Translations under genes and position numbers: made by a program | In this document: positions 1 to 10,414 of the stretch, piece after piece | How positions within the stretch are numbered: position 1 is the stretch's first letter | Layout of the letters: every line of letters starts with the position of its first letter | Notes under the pieces: model-generated | Databases searched by the model: none | Seen by the model: the letters and a program-made list of their open reading frames with translations, nothing else | Told to the model about the DNA's origin: nothing | Origin: Cruorifilaria tuberocauda | Lineage: Eukaryota; Nematoda; Chromadorea; Rhabditida; Onchocercidae | DNA length: 64,000 nt | Assembly: GCA_013365365.1 (NCBI GenBank) | Contig: JABVXU010000100.1 | Span: 1 to 64,000 of the forward strand | Direction: 5' to 3'

Positions 1-53
1 TCCAGTAAAGCTGACTGGTTTCGTCCACATTCCACTTGAGGAAAAAATTTCAG

Positions 54-2413
54 GACTTTCGCATACTGCATACGTCATTTAATACGACGGCACAAAATGA
101 ATCGCGATCAAGGTTCCTTGATTCTGAAATTTTTGCCCATATTATTTTATTCATATTTTTTTATTTTCAAGAAAATGTGGTGTGCTTCTTAATATTTGGA
201 ATTTCTGTATACTTTATCGGAAGGAGAGAAATTTTATATTTTGTCGTAACTTGAAGTATTTTATCCTATTTTTGTCACAAGAATTTGTTACTCGACTTCT
301 ATACTGAAGCTGGTTATATATATATATATATATAATAATTTCACAGGTAGTGTCAGTACTTTTCGGCAAATTATTGTAAGTGCCTCTTCGCCTTGTATAA
401 ATTATTTTATGATGTAAATAGTTGTAGATGAAATTATTTACAGCTATTTGTTCTAAAGAAGGTGATTTGCCCGAAGTTTTCGCGATCATTTCACCGATTC
501 ATGCACCATTGTTTTATTTTGCACTTGCTCGAGAATGTGTATGTTATCTGCACGATAGTTTGGAAAGACTGAAAAATTTGCTCAGTGTTGTTTATCGATG
601 CACATTTCCTACTGACGGTTAAATTCTTAAACTTCCTTAGCAGATTTATATATTCAGTTTAAAGAATTTTAATTTACATAATTTTAAAGAGCTTCAGTCG
701 TATGCTGGACCACAGCTGCTGAGTTAGAAGTATCTCATTCCAGGTAGTTCTTTGCATGTTTTCGAAGAAACAAAAGATGGTAACAAGCGGAATATTGTAA
801 TTCGCGGACAAGGTCCTGTACTGGGTCAATCAGATTGTTCTACAGTTGTGCGGCGCGTGGGGCCAGAAGTTACAGTTGCTGTAATTGGAGCTTTATTGGC
901 TGAACAACGAGTTATTATTGCCGGCGGCTCGGTATTTTCGCAGTTGCTTATGTGTTTAAATGCTCTTCAATCGAATAACTTGCAGATGAAATTAAGAATC
1001 AGTTAAATAGAATTAGTGAAAAAGTAGGTTTTCAAGTTATTTTAGAGGTTGAAACGTTATGAAATAAAATTAATCAAAAAGAGAAAGATAAAATGTTTCA
1101 ACATTATTTCTAAAAATATGTCGAAAATCTAACTCAATAATAAGTTTTAGGTACAATGCGTTTGTCATGCAGTTCAGTCAATCGCTTGTTTATTGCATCC
1201 ATTTTCATGGCCTTATACATTAATACCAGTTTTGCCAGATTCTTTGCTTGAAATAGTGAATTCTCCGACACCATATCTCATCGGGTTATTAAGGTCAGTT
1301 GGTCTTTTTACTCTTCCTTTTCCTTTGCTACTTTTGCAGTTAAAAGACCTTTCAATTCATCTATTCAAGTCTCAAGTTTTAGGACAAACATGTATAAATT
1401 GAAACCTTTGGTTGTCAGAGGCAAGAATCGGTCCACTGATGATCTCAACCAGGTAGATTTTGCAAGTCGTTAAAAGTTCCGCGTTATCGTTTCTGAAAAC
1501 TTTCGTTATATTATAAACTGATTATAATCTCGGAAGTATTGGTTACTTTATTTTGAGGACGACCTTGTTATAGTCGATCTCGACGGCGGTATATTTTTGC
1601 CACAACTTACCGAACTGCATGCCGCAAATGAGAATGTTAATTTTAAAGCAAAAAACGCATTTGCACTGTGCGAAAAACTTTTGGTGCCCAAGAAGCTTGC
1701 AATAAGTCTTGCCGCAAAACTGAAAGAAGCTGTTGCTGTCGGTGAAGGCCCTCGAGCTGATTTTTTGCTTCAGGAAGTTGGTTTTTATTTTGATTAAAAA
1801 AAACTAATGAATCTATTCAGTTTGAACAGGGAAGCATGAGGAAGCAGTTTTTTAATTTCATCTTTTCAAATACGAGAAATCAGTTATCGAAATTTATTTC
1901 ATATTAAAAAAAGAAGCTTTCAGGCAATGCTATCGTGGTTTGCAGCTCTAATTTGGCCTTACAAAGGTTGTGGCTTCTGTGCGGCGTTTATCGCGGAATC
2001 AAATGGTGATTTTGAATCTATTCGAAGTAGCAAAGCTCAGCTGGTCGCCTCACATACTTCTAAATCTGCCCGACGCTTTACAGAATGGTTTGTCGAAACT
2101 GGTATTTTTCGTGAGTGGATTCGTCGAAAGGTAATTTACTACAATTTTGCCTCCGAAATGCGAATACAGAGACAATAGTTTTATTTTTCGAAATCCAAAT
2201 CATGTATTTGTCGATTGAAATTCGGTTGCATTTCTGCAGGTGGCCAATGCTCCGGAAATGATCAAGACAGTTCCACATGAGGATGTGGCAAATCAAAAAT
2301 TCGACGAATGCATCGTTGCAGTAACACCTCAAGTATCCCAAACGCGTATGGCTAGCATATTCACAAAAGCGCAGAACGTTATCTTTCGTTCTCATTTGCT
2401 AAAGAAATTGTGA
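54..2413 (+). CDS. DENN-domain protein, DENND2-like (5' end outside the window)
   Basis: This is the C-terminal part of a DENN-domain Rab guanine-nucleotide exchange factor, a family that activates Rabs in membrane traffic. Exons read as 54-112, 347-375, 428-617, 744-1001, 1173-1293, 1419-1452, 1558-1776, 1924-2130 and 2240-2413. All junctions are in phase, but the 1001/1173 join is the least certain. Family landmarks appear in order: GDLPEVFAIIS (uDENN/linker), LLAEQRVIIAGG, LLHPFSWPYTLIPVLP and PTPYLIGLL (core cDENN), DDLVIVDLDGG, and SKSARRFTEWFVETGIFREW (dDENN). The order and the last block resemble human DENND2A-D more than DENND1. Several introns have weak donors such as GTTAAA and GTTGGT. 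An AATAAA lies at 2444-2449, 31 bases after the stop. The substrate Rab cannot be read from sequence. Confidence 0.85.
315..334. repeat. (TA)n microsatellite
   Basis: About ten TA dinucleotides lie in the short intron before the 347-375 exon of the DENN gene, ending 12 bases from the splice acceptor. No function is suggested. Confidence 0.9.
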
Positions 2414-4146
2414 GCTTAAATATGTGAAAACAACGTACTGTTAAATAAAATATTTAGGGGATTTTTGTATACTGCATCTTTAAACGATTGCATGATGAAT
2501 TATCTGACCTGGAAGTTGTTTCATCGTTCCATATTTTGTCTTGCAGGTGAAATTTCCTTTTTCAAATTGTCACAACAGAAGTAATGAAGATAAGTAAATT
2601 TCGTTGAAGATATTATTTCCTGAAATGGAAAACTTCAAAAATATTCGAAATGCAATTCTGCGTAATTCCAGAAATGATCACGACAGTTTAGCTTCAAAAT
2701 TCTTCAAATTAAATGGAATTATGCTTCAGCAACATTTCATATGTCCGAAGTTTTGTCGGATTAATAAAATTGTCAAGTTTGTAGTGGAAAATTTCAAGAT
2801 TTGATATCCTGTTTATTGTTTTGCATGCAGTGAACGGAACAACTTTTCTGAATAGCTGTCAATGGCAGTTGCAGAGTTTTTTGAAATATTGTTCTTGTGC
2901 ATTGATTTCATCCGTCTGAACCCTTGATTTGGTAATATATTGTTTCAGTGTAATGGCCGGATAGGGCGTTTTTGATCGTGAGCAGAACATCGTACTCGAA
3001 TTGTGAGCTTCAGGCAAATTTCTTGGATCTTTGAGTTGGCATTTTGAAATGCTGGACTTCTGAAAAGTTATCACGGACTTTCATTCTTCCACTATTATTT
3101 TCTTACTTAACAACGCTTAATTTATTCACTTTTTAGATTTTTGTTTTCCCATTCATTTCTTCATTTCACTCATTTACTCATTATTTGAAGGTGAAATATT
3201 ATTCAAACTGCTTCCCTATGTTCCTGCTGCATAGCGAATTCATTTTCAAATTTCATTTGTTTTGCTAACAATGAACTTTTCTGTGTTTAGTTGAGGGAAG
3301 CATATATGAAATCCTGTTAAAAAGAAAATTTAGTTCCACTCCGTTAATGACTTATTATAGACCACTTATCTTCCTTAAACACTTCTATAATCCATCCAGC
3401 CAAGATGGGACGACAAGTTTAACTTGTGATGTTTTATGACAAAAAACAATTCCTAATTTATTTTACTGAAACGAAACTGCGACACCGTGAGGCGAAATAG
3501 ATTTAAGAGCATCGAAGAAGCTTGCTCGGCTGATAGTGTTACGGTGATCGAAAACAGACGCTTCGCCGTCATGTATACTTCGGAATTAATTTGCAGCGAA
3601 TGGCGAAAAATTCTCCAGGATGCTGTCCGTTCTAAAAAGACATAAAAGTTTGATCTGTAAAGCTTTTTGCGCTTGTGTGGTATTGTAGGGATGTCTTTAC
3701 ATTCATTTCGTGTATCGTTGGCAAACCATGTGATTGCTATTTTACTGCTTGGCTGATTTCTGGCAGCACTATATATTGATCAACTAGTTGGAACTGTATA
3801 GTATAACTTAAAATATTGAGGATGTTAACTGATAAATTTTTCTCCCTACTAAGCCAAATGCTGGTACCAGGACTGGGCGGTAGCCTTTTCCTTCCTTCTT
3901 ATGAAACACTGTTTGTTGCTTAGGTTTTCCATTTTCTGATCCATATTTAAACGTCGTTGCTTAATTTATCTTTGTATTAAACTATGTAAAATTTATCAAA
4001 ATGCTGAAGTTGCATTTAATAAAGCGTTGTTGCTACTTATTTTTATTCTTCGTTATTCATATTACAGCTACGGAAGTTAAAGTTTCAATTTTTGGCTGTT
4101 CAAGTTATTTCTGATTACAGGATACATATTAATGTATTTATAACGA
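2414..4146. other. Intergenic stretch between the DENN and ninein genes
   Basis: The DENN poly(A) signal (2444-2449) opens this stretch. Small open frames between 2600 and 3080 lack splice-consistent neighbours and family similarity, so I treat them as chance. At its end, a TTCTGATTACAG acceptor ends at 4120, 26 bases before the ninein start codon, with no coding exon in front of it. This is a likely spliced-leader trans-splice site. I see nothing else. Confidence 0.6.
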
Positions 4147-7100
4147 ATGACAACTTTGGTACTGGATGATGAAAATGTTCACGTCAAAGAGCTCAATAGA
4201 GTAAGTTTTTTGTTTGTTTACTATATGCCGAAATAATTTCATCAAGAACTTTTATAATTCATTACAATTGAATTATTGAAAATGAAATTTTTTGAAGCTA
4301 TTTCTAAGTTGCACCAAAAATGGCAACTCGCATTTGGATGCATCTGGTCTGCAGGATTTGTGCATTAAACTCAACCTTTCTTCCTTTGCTGATGTTATAC
4401 TTGAACGAATACTCAGTGGCTGTTCATTTGTTGACTTTACGGTATATTTTATTCTACTGGACTTTTATTTCAACAAAAATTGATTTTTTTTTGGATAAAT
4501 CTTCGCCGGTGAGAAATCTCCAAATTTGATAATATGAAGCTGAAGATTAATTTAAAACGATGAGAAACCGGTGGCTTAAAAAATTATTTGAAGATTTTCA
4601 AAGAACGCTTCATGCACTTGCTGCCAGATATTATCAGCATTACTACGATAGCAGAAAGTCTTGAAAGTAATGCGGAAAAAAATTTGTCAGAATTGGGAAT
4701 TGAGCCGCATGGTTTTTTAACTCGTTACGAAGCTCGTATTTTATGTGAACATACACCTGAATTAAACAGGTAAAATCATTGAATATGCGGTCAAAAAATC
4801 CTTTTTGCAGTAAAATATGTAAAGATGAAATACTTTCCCGTGTAATAATTCGTTTTATATGCAGTACTCTGAGCTTAAGAATAAAATATTCGTTGCAATC
4901 TTTTAGTCTTGGAATAGTCGAGATCGATGAACTTTTCGATCAGGCGGATACCAGCCACGTAGAGCGTGTCACACTAGCACAGTTTCTCGCCCAGTATCAT
5001 ATGCAGAAGCAGTTACGCGAGGAAGTGAATTTTATTACAGAAACTTTAGTACCTTCAGTGAATTTGTTCGAGGCACTGGATCCTTCTAACACTGGGTAAT
5101 CGTGTAGTTTTTATACCAAATTTTTAATCTGCTGTGTGCTGAATGCTGAACTTTTCTTTTTAAGTGAAGCCACAAGCCACAACCCTATTACCACATGCAA
5201 ACTGTAATCAATATTGCATTTTGACTTCTAGAACCGTTCGATGTCAGGAATTGTTGGAACATTGGCGAGCATGCGGTATCAGCTTGGAACAAGGTTTATA
5301 TGTTTTGAAGGTAAAATGAATCGAATATTGTTGAAGGTTATGAATTTCATAGATGGTAATGAAAAAATTTCATTTTTTCAGTTGCGATTCTTTTTTCTAT
5401 TTAGCTTTCCGGCCAGCCGCTTGAAGGAACAGTTAATACTATTTCACTTAGTTGTAGTTTGGAGCGACAATTAGGTAATTTAGTGGCTGCACCTACTGCC
5501 TCTACAATAATTCGAGTTGCCCTCCTTTCACTTCATGCTTTTATTGATCATATAAGGTACGTTTATTGATCTTATTTTTATTGTCAGTTTCATTCATTTA
5601 TTCTTTAAAGTGCATTTTAAAGGCGTATATTAAAGATCAACCAGATTTCTGGGTAAAGGTTAAAGAGCTTACGTTTCAGGTGTTCGCTAAAGGAGGCCGA
5701 ATTGCGTGCAGAGCATTTTTATAAACAATTCCAACAGGCGAATCAAAGGCATGTTCTTCTAATTGAAGAACTGGAACAAAATCAGCTCTCCATTGAGCAG
5801 GCATATGAGCAACGGTTTAGGCTAGTTTCACTTTCTGGCAAAAATTCCTTACCTAAGAACATATTTTGTTAGCCATTTTTACAATCTCACTTTGTGGTGC
5901 CGTTTTGCTTGCAACTCCTTTCACAATATTTTTTTTTTTGCCACAATTTTCAGAATTTAATTTGTATCATGGAATTTATAGTTTCCGTTAAATTCTTTAC
6001 CGCATTTTTCGCTAATAATCAGCAATTTAAAAAAAAAAAGTCTCTTATATTACAGAAGTTTTGATGAACGCTATAGAACAAAAATAAGTCAAATAGAAGA
6101 ACGATTTTCTCAAGAAAAAAAGGATTTGTTAACTGAATTAGAAAAGGTTGTTTTGAAAGTGTTTTATATTGCTGTGAAAATTTTGAAATGTTTCGAATCA
6201 CGGAAAATTGAGACTTATCACAGGAATTCCCCTAAAATTAATCATTTTAAGAGAAATATTCAAAAAATCATTTGCGGAAGAAATGAAGTTTAGAATTTAT
6301 TTAGGCAGAAGAAGAACTTGCTCGATTTCGGGAAAATGAATCAACATATCGTAATCGTTTACAATTGCTTGAGCGGCAGTGCACACGAATTACAGAAGAA
6401 GCGAAGGAATTATCTGAAACGATGCAGCAGGTAGAGCAAATGAACCGCCATCTACGCAATGAATTGAACAAAGCGTTACAACCGCGGCAAATGGAAGAAA
6501 CTCAGCCAACGATGATGTTGAGACGTCGTGTTGAATTACTTATTGCTCACAACAAGGTTTTTGACTGTTGAATTGGAATTTGCCGAAATTTGCAGATTTG
6601 AATTGATGAAACATAAACATTCTTTAGAATCTAGGTTATATGAAACGGCATGTTATGGAAAAAAGTATGGCATGAAAAGAATGCTTAAGAACTTGATACT
6701 GCTTTTCAAGGATAATATTAATCTTCAGTTACAAATGTAAAGTTTATAATTTTTCAGTTTATAAAACAGCGAAACGAGCTTTGGAAAATTCATTTTATAG
6801 ATAGATATATTTTAGATCACTTATGCATTTGACTGTTTGTTGCAATAAAACATAATAAAGCTAATAAATTAGTTGTTATGGTATCAGTCATTGCAATAAC
6901 TGTACAAATTTTTTCAGAGGTTGCGAGAAAAAGTAGAGGAATTGACAAGTAATGGGAAAAAGCGCAGTAGTCGTTTGAATACGGTTGAACCACTTTATTT
7001 TCACTGGACTAGCACGTTTAGATTGGAAATATTGGCTTTAAAAAGACGTTGGGAAGGTAGACGATTTGATACACTCTCAGGTATACAGCTTTTTTTGGTT

Positions 7101-10044
7101 TACTAAATTATTGTTAGAATAAAAAATATAATTCATAACATTAGTTGTTCAGAGATTGAAAGTGAACCGGATTCCATCTTTATAAGATCCAGAAGACGTC
7201 GCATGTTGAAAATTAAGGAACGAAAACGTCGGCATTATCGAATCGCTAAGGTTATGGAAAATTCGTCATCAAGTATGTCATATTTAAAATTCATGTTTTA
7301 TTTATATCGTAATTTCGCTTTTTAAAGATAAAATTGAAATGTGAAGTAAAGAAAGTGAAGTGTTAAAGCATACAAATGAAAGTGTCAAAATCGTAAAAAA
7401 TTTGAACGTCTTCATTTCCCGTAAGTTATTGATAATTTAGATGAATGGGTAGCAAATGCAAGGGAAGATAAGGAAAAGACATTGGACATTGGACTGAGTA
7501 AAAAGCTCAAGCAGACTTTGCTGGAAAGTTCGCAGGAAAGTGTGGTGGAACAAATCAAGGAACAACATCGAAAAGAGATTGTAGCTTTAAAACATTCGGC
7601 CAATAAGACTCTTGTAGATGCCTTAACTGATCAACAACGACAAATTACACAGAGGCAACTTTTATGATCAGAATTTATTGAATTTGACGTTGACAATTTA
7701 ATATTCTTCAAAAGTGTAGCCTTTCAAATTAAAAACATATTTGAAAACATGTCCTTCATAAGACGTTTATAATTTACTATTTCCCAGTGCTGCAAAATTT
7801 TATTTGAACTTGGATAAAGTTTATGCTCAAATATAGTTCAAAATGAAGAGCTTTGGAAAATTGTTTTTCGGCTTCATTAATCAAACTTTCTTATAGTTTC
7901 GAGAAAGAACGGCGCCAGTTTCAAATAAAATTGGTTTCCGAAAGAAATACTTTAGAACGAAAATTTGCAGAGGAAAAAATGAAAATGATCGATCTACTGC
8001 AGGCAACTTTCTGTATTCTCTTACCGAATTTTTAAAAATCTCAATTTCATCCGTAACACACATTAAAAAACGAGGCACAACAATTCAATTCATGTTTGAA
8101 AAATTCCAAGTACATGTCGAAATTTCTTTACAGGCGGAATTTGAATATGAACTAAGCCGCCTAAAAACAGTTACATCCTCACCAACATCTGACGATCCAC
8201 GATTATTTACTCGTGGACTTCGGGTGAAGATTTTATTTTTCGGATTCAAAGTCTTACTTTAACCGCTGCATGGAATCGTATATTAATAGTTAAATTGACA
8301 AATTTTTTTTCTATGTAACAAGAGAGAAAAACATTATAATAATGTTGTGAAAAATAATAATTATTGAATATGTATGAAGTAAGCCGCCTAAAAACGGTTA
8401 TGTCTTCATCAACATCTGACGGAAAATAATAATTAGAGCTATTAACAACCATTCAACATCAAGTGTTAATTGATGTTTATGCTGTTTAGCAGTATGACGG
8501 CGAAAACAATGCTGTTGAAAGTTCGAAAAGTATTCAAACACACGGCTCAGCACAGTCTCTATTCAGAGTTAAACCATCAAAATTCAGTGTGTTGATGGAA
8601 GAGTTCCGGTATACTGTTAACTTCTACACTGTTATATTTAACAATATTCAACGACTTTCGCTTATGACAAATACAATACGAGGTTGCATAAGCCAAGGGA
8701 ATACATATTTTATAGGTAGCAGAATTAATCGTAATCAATAGGTAACGGTTTATTCTGCTTAATATTAGTATTTATTGCGGAACAGTCGATCATAGGGTTT
8801 AATTTTTTATATAAGATCATCTGTTTTCGATTTAACAGTTTTGCGATTGCTAAGTTTCAGTACCTTGCATCTAGTTTAATCGTTGGATTTCTTTTGCAGG
8901 AAAAGTGGTACTTCCTGTAATATGTTTAATCAGAGTAATGATATTGATATGTTAAATGTAGAGAAGATATGGTCATCACCAAAAACATGTTGTAAGGTAA
9001 AATTGTTATGGTTTTGTTATTGCTTGCTAGGTAAGTTTAACATGATGAAGTTTTCGTTTTCAGTCAACATTTCACTAGCTGCATATTTCCCTCTCAGTGC
9101 AGCTATATTTGAATTATAACTTTATTTCTGATTGATTGCACTGCAGAATATTTGGATGGTACATGGCAAGTGTTACCATTATGAAATGATAAGAACAAAG
9201 TTAAAGCAGATTCATGCAGCAGTAACAGGTGATAGTAATATTGTCGAGAGTGGTTTTGAGGATGTTATCTCTAGCGCTGATAGCATAGTCGAAGTGAGCG
9301 CATTTTATCCCCTTTATTGATGTGTTTCACTCTCCTTCTAGCCTACTGAAATGGAATTGTTTTATGAAATTGATTTTATTGGTGGTCCATTTGAAGTAGG
9401 ATAAGAATTGTGTGGGAAAGGATTGTTATCAATAATTATGTGAAGAGGTGGTGTGAAGGCGCTAATTTTCAAATCATTTTTCGTTTTTTTGCAACAGTTT
9501 CGCATCAAATTAAAATTGTTTCGAGCATGGAGTAGCTTAAAGCGAAGAATATTTTGCGCAATACGAGATTAGTATAATTAGCAAAGTTGGTGAAAGTGTT
9601 GAGAATATAGAGGGCAGAAAATTTGAAAAACTAAAACTCATTGTTAAACTAAACGTGAATATTAGTATTCTGCAGGGACATGCGCATTTGAAGAACGAAA
9701 TCAAAAAACTAAACAGTCGACTTTGTTCCGCTCGTGAAAAAATCATAGAATTACGTGCTTACTTTGCAAGGTGTTCTTCTGATTGTGTGGAAAGCTTAGA
9801 AGGTTGGGGAATAACAGAACCAATTAACGACTGCTTAACTACTGGAAGTGCATGGATGGCTCGTGATAATAGTAACATTTCGAGGATGGAACAATTAAAA
9901 GCGGAGAATGTTTTGCTCAATGCGCGATTAATAGAGTCTACAGAATTGGTGAAAATCTTGGTTCGAGAATATAGTGATCAGTTGAATAGAACGTCACGTT
10001 TAGGAAGATTTATCCGTTCTGTCTACTCTATTGATGGTGAATAA
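4147..10044 (+). CDS. Ninein-family EF-hand/coiled-coil centrosomal protein
   Basis: Nineteen exons give about 915 residues: 4147-4200, 4298-4441, 4594-4769, 4907-5095, 5232-5310, 5405-5556, 5680-5814, 6056-6146, 6305-6556, 6918-7080, 7153-7272, 7441-7654, 7897-8002, 8134-8223, 8493-8608, 8900-8996, 9147-9293, 9341-9394 (less certain) and 9676-10044. All phases agree. The N-terminus follows vertebrate ninein: a first EF-hand-like unit (VKELNRLFLSCTKNG, then LDASGLQDLC), a second (LGIEPHGFLTRYEARILCEH), a third around FDQADTSHVERVTLAQF, and a near-canonical calcium loop DPSNTGTVRCQE. Long coiled coil follows (FYKQFQQANQ onward), including VVEQIKEQHRKEIVALKH, close to ninein's VIEQMKEQHHRDI. 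Ninein anchors microtubule minus ends at centrosomes and non-centrosomal sites. It is shorter than human ninein (about 2,100 residues). Exons 12 and 13 end in GC donors. A poly(A) signal lies at 10123-10128. Confidence 0.85.
8360..8422 (+). repeat. Degenerate copy of part of exon 14 in the following intron
   Basis: The core shared run, AAGCCGCCTAAAAAC, then GTTA, then TCA.CAACATCTGACG, occurs in coding exon 14 (about 8143-8193) and again here, with scattered substitutions. The copy has no good acceptor and is followed quickly by a stop in its extended frame, so it looks like an ancient partial exon duplication rather than a used alternative exon. Confidence 0.75.
9525..9612 (+). repeat. Degenerate copy of part of the last ninein exon, in the preceding intron
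   Basis: The run from GAGCATGGAGTAGC to GAGAATATAGAG parallels the coding stretch at about 9882-9971 in the last exon (GAGGATGGAACAAT to GAGAATATAG). Shared blocks include GAAGAAT/GGAGAAT, TTTTGC.CAAT.CG and TTGGTGAAA. The copy is interrupted by stops (CGA GAT TAG), so I judge it non-coding. Confidence 0.65.
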
Positions 10045-10414
10045 TTATAACTTTAACATTCCTGCATGTAACTTATTTCTGGATTCACGCATTTTTCAAC
10101 TTTATTTTGCGCTTGGTATAGAAATAAAATTTATAAATTTGATTTATATGAACAAGTGTTATCTTTCTATGTAAGCTTCTTTTTGAGCTACGGGTCATTT
10201 CCCCTAAAAATCTTTTCTCAAATATTTTGACAAAATTTGGTTATAAAAGAGTCGAGATCATCTATTATGGAGATTTAGATGAGTTATCATTATGTATCCA
10301 CGTGTTTCTGAAACGAGATGATGAGCATAGTTAAATTTGCGTTCCAAATGGATCGTAAGTTTGTGATTTTTTTGTAGGAATTTCGTATGATTTATTTAAA
10401 TAAGAATTTATGAG
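10045..10414 (+). promoter_or_regulatory. Short ninein-huntingtin spacer with poly(A) signal and probable trans-splice acceptor
   Basis: AATAAA at 10123-10128 would end the ninein mRNA. A TTTTTTTGTAG acceptor ending at 10377 lies 37 bases before the huntingtin ATG, with no coding exon in front of it. A poly(A) signal followed about 250 bases later by an acceptor is what an operon spacer looks like in nematodes. Independent promoters cannot be excluded. Confidence 0.5.

Noticed and set aside
7441..7663. Ninein ending at the TGA just after 7654
   Set aside because: The next exon (7897-8002) resumes the coiled coil in exact phase if a GC donor is used, and later exons keep phase to 10044, so a longer protein is more likely.
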